Of a stretch of 28,905 nucleotides of DNA, positions 1-10,793 are shown in pieces. The notes beneath the pieces were generated by a model. That model had not been told where the DNA came from and searched no databases. It saw only the letters and a list, made by a program, of their open reading frames with translations. The DNA is from Elysia marginata (taxonomy: Eukaryota > Mollusca > Gastropoda > Plakobranchidae). Each line of letters begins with the position of its first letter. Positions within the stretch are counted from its first letter, which is position 1. The DNA lies in NCBI GenBank assembly GCA_019649035.1, contig BMAT01002168.1, positions 262,566 to 291,470 of the forward strand, given 5' to 3'. The translations under genes and the position numbers were made by a program.

Positions 1-149
1 AACAACTCGGTTCTTTTATTATAATTATGTATCGTACTGTAAAGGGAATTAGCTAGTAATTTTTTTACTACTTTTCATAAGTGCACGCATCTCCTAAACG
101 CACGCTTTTTGGGTCCCCCAAGTGCCGTGCGTTTAACCGGATACTACTG
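1..149. mobile_element. Right end of a TA-flanked, Tc1/mariner- or pogo-like element
   Basis: The segment ends in ACTACTG at 149 followed by TA at 150-151. Read on the other strand this begins CAGTAGTATCCGG, a CAGT-type terminus next to a TA, as in Tc1/mariner/pogo non-autonomous elements. Just inside lies a perfect 10-bp inverted repeat, 95-104 against 126-135 (TAAACGCACG / CGTGCGTTTA), unusually GC-rich for this window. No matching left terminus is visible, so the element either starts upstream of the window or is truncated. The family assignment is inference from the end sequence alone. Confidence 0.4.
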
Positions 150-614
150 TATTAGGCAAAATTAGGTAAAACAGAAGGAAACATGACACACAAAACCTAG
201 GCTAAATGTAGAAATAGATATAGGCCTAAATAGAATCATGGTTGCAAGCTTTGCCCCACAAATGCTATCTTCTCTCAATAGAGACATTTAACTTTAAACA
301 ATTTTTTAGAAAAAGGAAGCACATTTGAAATAGATCTAACAGGCAAGGTTAAGAACTGGTCAATTAAATTGTTTTTGTTTTTCTGTCTTCAAATCTTTTG
401 TGTAGGGTGTTAAAGTTTACATATATATTGTTATTAATGTTAATCAATATGAAGTAAGGTGCAGCGGCAGATTCAAATTGTTCACAACATTTTACTTTTT
501 ATTTGATTTTTTTATTAAAGTTCAGTCTAAACTTTTTTAAGTAACTTTTTCTTTGCTAAAGGCTATCTTCTTTTTTTCATTAACATCAAAACACCTTTTA
601 ATATTTCTTTTCAG

Positions 615-687
615 GACCTTGACAGAAAAATTTAGCAAGATTTACCATGCCAAAGCAGAAGAACTGCAAGTAAACTTAAATTCTTGA
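615..687 (+). CDS. Probable terminal coding exon of an upstream gene (partial)
   Basis: A good 3' splice site (TATTTCTTTTCAG, ending at 614) is followed by an open frame from 616. It reads TLTEKFSKIYHAKAEELQ and then VNLNS before TGA at 685-687. The G at 615 would complete a codon split by the intron. AATAAA lies 47 bases after the stop at 735-740, with a T-rich stretch beyond it, as expected for a last exon and cleavage site. The 23 residues look charged and helical, but I do not recognise the protein; the rest lies before the window. An alternative is an internal exon using the donor-like GTAAAC at 670, but the nearby poly(A) signal favours a terminal exon. There is no homology support, so confidence is moderate. 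Confidence 0.45.
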
Positions 688-734
688 TGGATGTTCCTGC
701 AATGATATATGTTCTACCTTTCTTCTTTAAAAAA

Positions 735-740
735 AATAAA
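735..740 (+). terminator. Poly(A) signal AATAAA after the 615-687 exon
   Basis: A canonical AATAAA hexamer sits 47 bases after the stop codon of the putative terminal exon. T-rich sequence around 770-815 could serve as the downstream element. Its position supports a gene end here. In an A-rich run, however, the hexamer alone is weak evidence. Confidence 0.4.
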
Positions 741-938
741 AAAAATGAACGTTTAAAAGCTTATATTGGCTTTTAGTTTTTTAGTGGAAAAGTTTTATTT
801 TTGTCGGCTTTTTTTTTACCAATTTGTACTGTATGCATGGTTCTCAATTTACTACAAACTGTACCCTTACCCCCTGAATTTTAGCTCTCTCAGAGAGGTT
901 GTGATTTTTAAATGAAATTATTTCTCCATACATGTTAT

Positions 939-1098
939 TAGAGACCTTGCACGCAGACGCTGATCACATGATGACGTATATAAGTAGCATGGGTTTCGAA
1001 GCAGGCAACTGGCTAATGGGCCCCTTTAGCACATCAGTCATCCTGCATTTCCTCCCCTGCGAACTTAAGTCCTCCTGAGCGGTAACGCACGGTCTCTA
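939..1098. mobile_element. 160-bp hAT-like MITE
   Basis: The segment begins TAGAGACC and ends GGTCTCTA, giving perfect 8-bp terminal inverted repeats with weaker similarity continuing inward. It is flanked by the exact 7-bp direct repeat ATGTTAT at 932-938 and 1099-1105. The terminus fits the hAT end rule (T/C-A-R-N-G), and hAT elements make 8-bp duplications, so a one-base loss would explain 7. It is too short to encode a transposase. The interior is more GC-rich than its surroundings. The element call rests on the inverted ends plus target duplication; the hAT label is inferred. Confidence 0.6.
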
Positions 1099-1105
1099 AT
1101 GTTAT

Positions 1106-4100
1106 GTAGCTCTCTAAATGAGGAAAATGTTGCAATTGATGTCTGAAGGGTTTTATGACAAAAACATACTACAGGCAACTGGACTTGATGCGACATAGCT
1201 TGAATCGATTTTTAATTAATTTTGATGAAGTTGAAAAGTAGAAAAAAAACCAGGAAGGTGTTGCAATTGAATTTTGAGTACCAGCAAGCACAGTATTGAC
1301 AATAATGAATGACTTTTAATTAAATTTAATTGGATTCTTTTTTTTTTATTTTTAGATTTTATATGAAAACAACATACTCCCTTTCAATGAGACATGCTAT
1401 TTTTTTAATATCGACCACTTTTAATTTAAAATACAAAGACAAAGAAGAGCAAGAAAATCCACAGTTTTATACCTTTTCCTGAGCTTCTAGGAAATGACTT
1501 ATACTATAGCCTTTGTCATGAAACCCTTCATTTGAAACTTTGAGTTTGAATCTAAGAGTGGAACTGGAAGATAATTTTTAAGACAATAAGTAAAAAAGTG
1601 TTTAACATGGAAAAAAATATATCTTCACTTTAAGTTTAACAATTGTTTGGAAATGAGATTGAGAAAAGATACTCTGAAAGAATGATAAGCAAATTTTCTG
1701 TACGACACCCTTTTTCTCACATGAGTTGAATGGAAAAATTTTAAAATTCCAATTTTAGATAGATTTATTTTCTCCAAGAAATAATAGTGCAATAAAAATG
1801 CCTATAAATTAATAGTATAACCTACAAGCACATCTATTACTCCTGGTTTAGCTAAAAGGGTTCGATACCACGAATGGCGACAGTAACAGTACACTGTAAA
1901 CTGATAATAACACTGCAGGAAAAGACACTACAGTATACCAACAGTGCTTTGCCTAATGTCAAAGAAAACAGGGCAAAATTAATGGGAAAAGGTGGAAATG
2001 ATAAATCATAACTTCAAACAAGCACTTGTTGAAGCAGGTCAGGCTGCAAGATAGTAACCAAGTTTGCATTAAATTGTATTGGTCTTTAGCATTCTTGGAT
2101 TCGTTCAAAAGATTGTCAGTGTTATAATACAGTTCCTACCAGATAATTTGACATTCAAGGGCCCATGGCATTCATGTCAAATTAAGACTACTTAAATAAT
2201 AAGAGGAAGTTGAATTATAAGAAAGAAGTATGTAATATAAGGAGGTCTTTATTTGGCTAATTTTTCTCATGTCAGTTTTACTTCATGGTAACCATACTGT
2301 GCAAAATTTAAGGGAAAGCAACTCCTTGGGTAGAAAAAATTAAGTTGTCCGTCAGACTCAGTGATTGATGACAATGTCTACTGAAAAGCCTGGCCTTTAC
2401 GGGGGCCATACAGAATAATTATGGCCCAGTAAAATCTCATAAATTATGTTGAATTGGAACAAAATCTTCCCATCAACATGTCAATTTGAACAAAAACGCA
2501 TTAGTAACATCGATGATTTAATAAGGGTCTATATTAGTGTCTTTAAAAGTAATTTAAATTAAAGGAAAATGTCAATTTTTCAGATGTTGAATTAATTGAA
2601 AGCATTTGTTAATTTGGAAATTGACAAGATTCCTATTAAAACATTGACACAAGTTAAAACTTACAAAGTAAAAAACAAACAACTATTCATGTTGTTTTAA
2701 TTTTTATTGCAAAATTAGTTCAGCTGAATTATTACATAGATAAATTGACTTGGAAAGAAAGACAGCTTAGTTTTTATTAAAATTTCATTCTCAATGTTAT
2801 TAAAAATGTTTTCATGTGAATCTGAAACTGGCACTTGGTGAAAATCTTTAGCTATAGTATAAACACATAACTATTTTTATAACATGCAATGTACAGTAAA
2901 ACTGGTCTCAGACATGGCTCCATTAAAATTAAAAAATATATGCATGCTTTATTGTGATCACAAATCATGCATATTTATTTCTTTATAAAACATTGAATTT
3001 AGTTCTCAGAAAATAGGTGTCTACTCTTGTGCATTTTTCTAAATTTAGTTGCGCTATAATTATTTTCCTTGCTTCTTAATCTTAGTCGAGGTCATTTCCT
3101 TCAAGAAAGGAGATGAAAACTAAACTTATATACATAAAAATAATATAATTTGAAGAATTTGCAACTATTATATGAGAATTGAAATAAAATACATAAATAA
3201 AGGTGGTGACAACGGTACCCGTAATAATATGAAATCTTATAATTATGCTACAGTGCCTACAGAGATTCAAGCAGCTTATTTGGAAAAAAAACAAAAAAAC
3301 GGCTCTTTTAAAAAAAATGAGGCATATCACTTGCAATAAAATTAAAAGGTACTCCTTTGTCTCTTTAGAAAAAATGTTTTCACACAAAAGAAAAGACAAA
3401 ATACCAAGAATTACTGACCTTTTATAAATCAACCCAGGATCACTCCCTAAATTCTAAGCTTAGAAAAAAGGTAGAACAAATCTTAAGTACAAAAAAATGT
3501 TTTAAATTTTGCTCTAGATCTAAGTCTAATTAGAAAACTTTTATGCATAAAACTTAAATTGAATCTCACCTTTACTGACGATAGGTTTTATTCATCTGAA
3601 TGGAGAAAATGTGGGGGTTTTTTAGAAAAAAAAAAGGTAGGATTTTTTTTTGGTATTTATAATGACAACAATTATATGAATTTTGTACAATGGTTATCGT
3701 CTTATAAGTTTAGAGCTGAAACTTTAAAAAACCACATCCTGAGAATTTCAAAAATATTTTGAATACATAATATACACGATGGTTGAAGCAAAAAACAATT
3801 TAAAAGTAAAATCATATACACTTTACCCTTTCTTTTCCTGAATGAAAAAGAGAAAAATGTATCAGTTTATTTTTGTCATGCAAGTAGAGCTCATGAAAAT
3901 AAGTAAATACGTATTTTAGAAATGCAACAAGATAGCTTGAGAGGGCATTTTCATTTTGAGACGCTTCTTTTCCAATTCAAGCTAATGTAGGCCAAAGGCC
4001 AACTCTTGGCCTTGGCAATGTGAGCACATAAATTTGTTGGTGTGTGGCAAAAGTATTCTTTCATCATTTATTAGGATATAATTATATAGATCAACATGTT

Positions 4101-4271
4101 TTAGGCATGAAAAGGGCAAAAATGGGTTAATCACATTTTGTGATGGCGAGAAAACAAAAGGAAAAAACGACAGTATAACATGATATATCACGAAATCTTT
4201 CCATAAAACTTTGTTCTCAAAACCGCAGGGATTGTATTTGTCATGCTCATCTTCACACATGGGAAACCCCA
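1106..4271. other. Gene-poor AT-rich stretch
   Basis: I see no convincing exon here. The short open frames (for example around 3082-3432 and 3559-3762) are low-complexity, rich in F, I, K and N, with no recognisable domain. A small hairpin lies at 2144-2184. A CAGT terminus next to TA at 2894 could be a lone element end, but I found no partner. The rest is homopolymer-rich DNA, presumably intergenic. Confidence 0.5.
2144..2184. repeat. Short perfect inverted repeat
   Basis: TAATTTGACAT at 2144-2154 pairs exactly with ATGTCAAATTA at 2174-2184 across a 19-base loop containing GGGCCCATGG. It may be a worn foldback element or chance. No flanking duplication was seen. Confidence 0.5.
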
Positions 4272-5120
4272 AATAAGATAAGATACACTTTATTGATTAA
4301 TTATTGGAATTCTGAAACGAATGGCATATAATTTAATGATTGTATATATCTAATATAGTGAAAACCTCCAACACCAAAGTCAGATAATTCAAATTTCTCA
4401 TAATTTAAAGTTTTTTTTATGTGAAATTTCTTTTTCCTCTTTTGATGTTTTAGATTTAAACTCATAATTTGAACTTTGCAATGTTCAATTCTCTTAATTT
4501 GAAGTTTATATTGAGACTAAAGTTTTTGTTCTCATCCCTAGCAGTTTTTCTTTTCCAAAGCATGAAGTTTTATTGATAAAAACTCTCTGCACAAAGTTGC
4601 CATCCCAGGACCCAAAGAGAGGTGCCTATGGGCCATGGAATAAGTTTGTTTTTGCATTTACAAAGGGTGGGGTGAGAGAGGAAGGTGCTATAAAATTGAC
4701 AAGTAGCTTAGTAAAGAATTATTTTTTAGCATTATTCAAATCCTCTTAATTCCAAGTTTTTCTATATTCCCTAGAGATTCAAATTATGAGGTTTCCACTG
4801 TGCATACCATCAAGACTGTACAATTAGCAACGCACTTTAACAACAGAAGCAAGTTTCTCCCTCAATCTCCCTCTCACATTTCTTCTCACAGCCATAAATA
4901 CACAGATATATAAAGTGCATAGATAAAGGAAAAGAAACAAAGCCCTCAAATTAAGATTTATGTGCCATTTTCGTTCCCACAATTTTTTAGATGTTGCAGG
5001 AACAAAAGATTTTTTGTAACGTTCTATTTTATTATGGGTAGTTATATATCTTCCTGAAATCCGATATGCATTCCAAAAAGGGCTGCATGGATCATTTGCT
5101 ATATTGAATGCTTTGGTCAA
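4272..5120 (-). mobile_element. LINE 3' end, split by a nested MITE
   Basis: On the minus strand, 5120-4824 encodes a frame containing RYITTHNKIERYKKSFVPAT. This resembles the conserved C-terminal tail of CR1/L2-like ORF2 proteins, where an R/K-rich stretch leads into SF(V/I)P. The 3' untranslated part then runs to 4801, is interrupted by the MITE at 4356-4800, and resumes at 4355. It ends in CAATAAAGTGTATCTTATCTTA near 4275-4300. AATAAAG followed by short TCTTA repeats is typical of LINE 3' tails in invertebrates. Only the end of the element is present, as expected for 5'-truncated copies. The clade cannot be fixed by eye. Confidence 0.5.
4356..4800. mobile_element. MITE, family A copy 1
   Basis: The left end TAGTGAAAACCTCC is preceded by TA, and the right end reads GAGGTTTCCACTG. 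The opposite strand therefore starts CAGTGGAAACCTC, giving imperfect terminal inverted repeats. Two more copies lie in this window: 10377-10793 in the opposite orientation and 25597-25956 in the same one. Shared interior words with copy 2 include CTCTCACCCCACCCTT, CTTATTCCATGG, AACTTTGTGCAG and ATGCTTTGGAAA. The right flank is TG where TA is expected, probably a later mutation. There is no transposase. The ends and TA target suggest the Tc1/mariner/pogo superfamily. Confidence 0.65.
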
Positions 5121-7826
5121 GTAGTATTAAAAATTTTCCAAAACCTAAAGCTTTGGACTTGGAGGTGTTGAATTTTTTCAACTCTTTAGCTCTGCTATGA
5201 TTAAAATTTAAAGTTAATGTCATTAAAATTTGTTAATTGCATACTTATATTATGCCTAAATGAGATTCTCCTCCTTTCCTTTATTTTACGGACTTCTTCA
5301 AATCAAGAGAATTTAAGATATAATGATAAAAATAATACTACCCGTACCTATGTACTTTATATCTTTGGTGATTTTTTTTTAACCACACACTGAGCAAAGC
5401 TGTCATGCCAGACCACGCCCAGCTGTCTTTTGGCCTTATCTTATAATCCTAACATTTTAAAAAGTGTGTATATGCGAGAAGTAAATTAAAAGAAGTCACA
5501 ACAATTGGAGTTTACCTAAAAAATATATAAGGATCCTAAAAATGTTTGCAAGATCTAAATAATCACAATTTATCACTGTGTTAAACAGAAGAAAATAGCA
5601 ATACAAATCTAGATAACAAGAAGACGTTTTGGCTTTATTTCAACATTTGCCTTTATCAGTAACAAAATTAGATATACAATTGAGATTTTCAATTTGGTTA
5701 GTGAAATATTTCTGTATTCAAAGGCAACACAATATGGAAAAGGATGGAATTACCCATTGTCTAGTTACTGCAATCTATAATTTTAAAAAAAAATTTTTTT
5801 TTTTTTGCAAGAATTACTTAATACAACGAAGATACCCCAGTACACTGCTCTTTATCAAAGTAAGAAATATAAAGAAGACCGGTATATAAAGTTCTGGATA
5901 ACAATGAATTCTTCGATATCATTAGGGACTGGTTTCCAAAGTATTACTTATTACTTTAATTCTTATAGCAGAGATTCATGTATAATTTTTAATAAGGTAA
6001 TGGCATAATACTTAAAAACATCATGCATAATGTATAAACTGAATATGTAAGCCGGTGGTTTTTAAAATATTTTTCTCTATGATTTTTTTTTGGTTCTGCA
6101 GCAATCTCGGTAATGGGCTGTGATGAGCAGCCTTCTTTACATGTATTTTACTCTCTAGTACATACTAACATAGTGTCATATTTGGCATTAAAAGATTTTT
6201 AGTATGTGCTGCAGTGTGGTAAGACATATTGCTTCATAATCATAATGCACTAGACCTCGGATTTAACAAACTTTGCGGCAAAATATACAAAATTCGCCTA
6301 AGTCAAAGTTTGTTTAAACCAAGTTCTTTTAAAAGCATCCAAAAACACACCAAAGAGGAAAATCTTACATGATCTATCAACCTTGAAATCGTTTTAAAAC
6401 TAAAAACAATAGAACAAATAGTTTTACAAGATTTTAGAATGTACAAGCCGTTTTTTTCTATGACATTGATACATTAGTATTGGTCTATGTCTCTCTGCTT
6501 CTGTAATACCTGTATCGCTGATTAAGTAAATAACATACCATAAAAAGTTATGAATAGATCCATCGTTAGTTCAAGTTTTACTTCTAACTCCTTGAAAATG
6601 AGTTTTTTGGTCTGAAATTAATTTTTTCTATACAAGGAAATTTGTAAAGGTTAAAAAAGAGAAAAATCGAGACTTAAATTATGTTGTTGAATGCAAGGGT
6701 TCTCTTAATGTTATGAAGATTTGAGTTCTTTTTTTTTTCTTCTGTTTGACAGAGTGATAAGATGTACGTCTGCTTTTTTATTATCTGTATACACAAGGTC
6801 ATACAGTACAGTTGAAATATTTTGAACCCTATAGGAAAAAAATTAAAATTCAATTTCATTAAAAAATCAAATCATCAGTATACATAACAAAAGAAAAAAA
6901 ATTCAGTAATCTTAATACAGTTTGAACTAAGAAAATATTCGAACGATATGACTCAATTGTACTACCACTACTAAGTACTATTAAGACTAGAGCAGGAAAA
7001 TTGTATTAGGTAAAAATATCTGGTTCTGTGGACATATTTTGATGAATACATTTTAATTAAATGATTTTGTCAATTTCTAGGATATTGAAATTAAAACTAA
7101 TAAAAGTGGATTTTCTAACATCTTAACTGCTAGAGATTCTTATCTCTCAATTATCGTGTATATATGAAAGGGGGCTGGGGGTTATATTATAAACTGACAA
7201 TATAAAAAATAAGATAGTATTCATAGATAACAAAGCACCAAAAATATTTCAAAATCAAGCTAAAGAAAAAACATGCGTTCAAACATTCATACAACAAGAT
7301 GACAACAGCGTCCAACCTGAATGATTCGGACTTTTCAATTTTTCATTTAAATACATTACTGTTTTCAAAAAAGATATTTTTCTGAGCTTCGAAACACACA
7401 AAAATTTACAGAGTCATCAAAGTTGTTTAAAAAGGTAATTAAAAATGTTGGCGATTTTAAATATAGAGAAAAAGAAGAAAAAAAATATATATAAATGGTG
7501 TTTTCTCAACAACAAAAAATTTCTGACTCTCAACTCATTCTCCCTGGAGGTGAGACATATGCTGTACATGTATACTTGTACAACAGCACCAATGTAGGCC
7601 TATAAACTAAATTTTTTCGGAAATATCACATACCACATATATAATCATATAGGATATATAAATTACAAAAGAGTTTTAAAAGCATAAATTTTATCAATAT
7701 TGATAAGTAGAGCAACAAAAAACAAAAAGAAAAGTTATAATTTACACTGTGGGCTTTCTAGTGGAAATACATTTTTAAATTCACTTTTGCATACAAGCTA
7801 ATTCAACTGAATCAACAAAATTGCTT
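5121..7826. other. AT-rich stretch without a supported gene
   Basis: No exon or RNA gene is visible. Open frames near 5629-6008 and 6674-6859 show no domain and no splice or start context that I trust. One foldback (6253-6326) stands out. Part of the right side could be distal 3' sequence of the zinc transporter gene, whose poly(A) site is not fixed. Confidence 0.45.
6253..6326. repeat. Imperfect foldback, MITE-like
   Basis: The 23-base arms at 6253-6275 and 6304-6326 are inverted copies of each other with 19 of 23 matches; the inner part is CAAACTTTG / CAAAGTTTG. Partial complementarity also continues into the spacer. The outer sequence GACCTCGGATTTAAC recalls termini of pogo-like elements, but no clear TA pair was found. 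It is probably a very short or worn MITE. Confidence 0.45.
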
Positions 7827-7859
7827 TTTATTAAGGAACGATAGGTTGTTTTTTTTATT
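7827..7859 (-). terminator. Candidate poly(A) signals for the zinc transporter
   Basis: TTTATT occurs at 7827-7832 and 7854-7859 on the given strand, that is AATAAA on the transporter's strand, about 550-580 bases past its stop codon. These are the first canonical hexamers I noticed beyond the stop. They would give a 3' UTR that includes the 48-bp tandem repeat and the A/G homopolymer run. Confidence 0.3.
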
Positions 7860-7869
7860 CCTGATAATT

Positions 7870-7891
7870 AAAAAAAAAAAGGGGGGGGGGG
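7870..7891. repeat. A11-G11 homopolymer junction
   Basis: Eleven A residues run directly into eleven G residues. Such a run is prone to slippage and to sequencing error. On the transporter's strand it reads C11 followed by T11, inside the probable 3' UTR. Confidence 0.7.
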
Positions 7892-7960
7892 TTAAATGTT
7901 GCAAAAGACCCTAATATTACAGAGCAACACTGCCATGTTCAAGATTTTTCTCATTAACAA

Positions 7961-8056
7961 ATGTAACTGATCAAGACCTATAGAATCTAACTTGTTTACA
8001 ATCAAGACATGTAACTGATCAAGACCTATAGAATCGAACTTGTTTACAATCAAGAC
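7961..8056. repeat. 48-bp tandem duplication
   Basis: Two adjacent 48-base units, 7961-8008 and 8009-8056, each begin ATGTAACTGATCAAGACC. They differ at one base (TCTAAC against TCGAAC). The near identity points to a recent duplication. It lies about 350 bases downstream of the zinc transporter stop codon, probably within its 3' UTR. Confidence 0.85.
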
Positions 8057-8408
8057 AGTTTTCAATTTATGCAGAAAACATCAACACAAAAACAATGCCC
8101 CTCCTTCTTCCTCCCCCCATTCCAGCTTGTTAAGGCACAAGTGTCATAAAAAAATAAGGCTCTACAAAATAATTTAGTATACAGTAACTATTTATCTGTA
8201 CTGGATAATTATTTCCAAACTGGTATGTACTAGTGGTAGATTCTATGCACATTTAGTACAGTTGCTTTCAATGCTTTATCTACATCTAGAACTGTTTGAA
8301 TTATAAGTTCTCTGATGCTTCTTGGTGTATGATTTTCTGAGATTTCGAACAGCAATTTGTATTGAAAATATCAAGCTGAATTAACTAACTTATACTACTG
8401 CAATTATC

Positions 8409-9536
8409 TTAATTATTTCCAATTGTACCGTCATTTATTACACAAAAAGGGTGCTTCGTGTCATCACTAAGAAACAGAATGGCAGTCACTGCAGAATATC
8501 CAATTATCAAAAACAGAATCTTAAGCAACCTGTCATGTCCATCGTTAAATTCTTTAGGGAGAATTTCAAAGAAAATAATATACAGGAAAGTCCCAGAGGC
8601 AATACCTTGAAGTACTCCATGCACAAGACCTGATGAAACCGAGTCCCACAAATCTGTGATTCCAATGCCGATGGCGATTCCCAGAGGGGATGCAATGGAG
8701 AAAACAAAGACCGATTTAACGGCCGATTTTCTGGTTATTCTTGACTGAACCAAGTTCATTCCTAAACTGAAACTCAAGATACTCTTATGCAAAACAAGGG
8801 CAGCAAATATGCTCAACACATCTGCTTTGTTTTGCTGCAATCCAACGGTCAGCCCCTCAAACACTGAGTGCAGGGCCAGAGCACAAACAAGCAGCATGGC
8901 TCTGAGCGGCGAATGAGTTTTGAGGGGTCTAGCAGTAGCCATGTCCCTGCTTTGTAGCTGCGGTTCCTCCTCGTTGGCCGAATCCGTGGAATTTTGGATG
9001 AGTGGGTCATCTGAGAGACCTCCCAGGGAGTTCTCGCTTTCATAGGACTGTGCAAATTCATCTGTCTCTGGTTTGGGTAACAGCGCCCGGCTGCTACTAC
9101 TGCTGCCGTCAATTGTATTTTGATTGCCTGGATTGGCCTCTTTGAAAGTGAGGACTATCTGCTCCACAATCAAGATCACAAAGAGGCCAAAGATCATGAC
9201 AAACTCGGCCACAGGAAACCCTGTGTAGACTGACATGGAGAAGAGGACTTTGATTAAGTTATGTCTCACGCTGGGTAACAAATCCAGCAAGCATGTGGCC
9301 AGGAAGACCCCTGCAGAAAAACAGCTGAGAAAGCTGATGCCCTTCTTATATAAGGCCAACCTGCGGCTTCTGCCATCAGAAGTTAAGCTAGAACCTTCTG
9401 TCGCTGATGTGCTCTGGTGTGACTGCGGTGAGCGGAACAGCTTAATGAGTATAAGGGGTAACAATCCAAATGTAAGAGTCATAACAAAGAGCGCTAATAA
9501 AACTATTACTTTCACAATATCAACTGTTAAAGCCAT
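8409..9536 (-). CDS. ZIP family zinc transporter (SLC39A1/2/3-like)
   Basis: A 375-residue membrane protein expected to move Zn2+ into the cytosol across the plasma membrane or an organelle membrane. Eight hydrophobic segments are visible at about 7-33, 68-88, 107-131, 209-234, 242-264, 275-295, 303-323 and 336-357, in the usual ZIP layout with a long loop between segments 3 and 4. Diagnostic sequence includes SCFSAGVFLATCLLDLLP in segment 2, HSVFEGLTVGLQ in segment 4 (His at 223), LVLHKSILSFSLG in segment 5 and FFEILPKEF near 323-331. These match the ZIP1/2/3 subfamily. I start at ATG 9534-9536 (ACAAAAATGGC, good context). The frame is open further upstream, but only to a TTG. The whole coding region is one exon. 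The segment 3-4 loop (about 133-208) is Ser- and acid-rich rather than His-rich. The family call is firm; which paralogue is uncertain. Confidence 0.93.
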   Translation of the reverse strand: MALTVDIVKVIVLLALFVMTLTFGLLPLILIKLFRSPQSHQSTSATEGSSLTSDGRSRRLALYKKGISFLSCFSAGVFLATCLLDLLPSVRHNLIKVLFSMSVYTGFPVAEFVMIFGLFVILIVEQIVLTFKEANPGNQNTIDGSSSSSRALLPKPETDEFAQSYESENSLGGLSDDPLIQNSTDSANEEEPQLQSRDMATARPLKTHSPLRAMLLVCALALHSVFEGLTVGLQQNKADVLSIFAALVLHKSILSFSLGMNLVQSRITRKSAVKSVFVFSIASPLGIAIGIGITDLWDSVSSGLVHGVLQGIASGTFLYIIFFEILPKEFNDGHDRLLKILFLIIGYSAVTAILFLSDDTKHPFCVINDGTIGNN

Positions 9537-9581
9537 TTTTGTAGCTTGCTGATGACCACCGCACAAAACCAATAAGTCCAA

Positions 9582-10376
9582 GCGAGAGGGTTAAGTTTTT
9601 TAAACAATTGTGGCTTCACAGCATTGAACAGGTAACTCTTGTTAACAAAAACTTTTGTGTCATTGTACAAGCAACCTCACTCTCCATTCCTTTCTCAGCC
9701 TATTTTGAAAGGATCAGCTCATGCCTGTGACAACAAAATAGAAAAATGCATAGAGATATTTAAAACACAGTAATTTTCTAACAGTAACAGTGAGTGGTGA
9801 ACAAAGTAAAAAGTCGTGGAATTTTGGATGTGAGGAATAAATAGGCATGTACAGGTGATTCTATAGCAATTGTGATAATATTTGGGGCTTACATCCTATA
9901 CCTTTACGCATAAAAATATAAAATATGCCATAAATCTTTTATATATATCTTTTGACCACTGCAAATGAGTCAGATGTCGGACTTGATGTTAAGGAAAAGC
10001 TCTTAAAAATCTGCCTTACATGTAGATTTTTTTTTCTTATTCTCTATATTTCAAATCAAAAGAGATGGTAATATCCTCTCACAAAATTTGATAGTTTTGT
10101 ACACTTTTCAATGTTTCGGAGCTCAGAAAAAAATTAGTGTATTGTTCACAAGATTGCAGCCTTGTAGTAGCAATGTGAAAATTGCGACATCCAACTCATT
10201 TACATGTACACTGATTGGGAGGCATATATCTAATAATACCCTGACAGGTCTCTAGTTTATCTCAAATTGAATTTTTTTTCTAATCTTATAGGAGCTGCTT
10301 GTAGAACAGTACCTAACATTTAGCATGACTAAACTGATTTTGTCGTGCTACTACATGATTAACTTTACCAGATAGA
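9582..10376. other. Upstream flank of the zinc transporter gene
   Basis: This should contain the 5' UTR and promoter of the minus-strand transporter gene, and perhaps a 5' intron. I see no clear TATA box, CpG-rich block or confident splice pair. The sequence is AT-rich with T runs and no supported coding exon. Confidence 0.35.
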
Positions 10377-10793
10377 CAGTGGTAATCTTATAATTCAAAT
10401 CCCTTGGGATAAAGAAAAACTTCGAATTAAGAGGCTTTGAGTTATGTTCAAAGAGGCATATCTCTTTACTAAGCAACTTCTCAATTCTTTAGTACCTCTC
10501 TCTCTCACCCCACCCTTGCGTAAGTGCAAAATCAATCTTATTCCATGGGCCTCTGTGTGGGTTTTGGGGTGTAACTTTGTGCAGTGAGTTTTTGTCAATA
10601 AACTTTCATGCTTTGGAAACGAAAAACTGCTACGCGTCAGACGGAAAACTTTCTGTAGGCTTCAATTTAAGCTTCAAAATTAAGAAAACGGAACTTTGTG
10701 AATATGAATTCCAAAATAAGCCAAAGAGCAAAAAGAAACCCCACATGAAGAAAACTTCGAATTATCAGACTTTGAATTAGGAGATTTTCACTG
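10377..10793. mobile_element. MITE, family A copy 2
   Basis: It starts CAGTGGTAATC and ends GATTTTCACTG at 10793, directly followed by TA. It is in the opposite orientation to copies 1 and 3. Long stretches align with the reverse complement of copy 1, including CTCTCACCCCACCCTT and CTTATTCCATGG. It has no coding capacity; the open frames inside are chance. The left TA is displaced by two bases (TAGA before CAGT), consistent with small mutations. Confidence 0.65.

Noticed and set aside
3082..3432. A 116-residue hydrophobic frame that could look like a membrane protein
   Set aside because: Composition follows the AT-rich DNA (F, I, L, C); there is no domain, splice context or conserved motif, and another frame overlaps it on the other strand.
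9537..9581. Extending the zinc transporter by 15 residues upstream
   Set aside because: The extended frame begins with TTG, not ATG; ATG 9536 has good start context and fits the family start.
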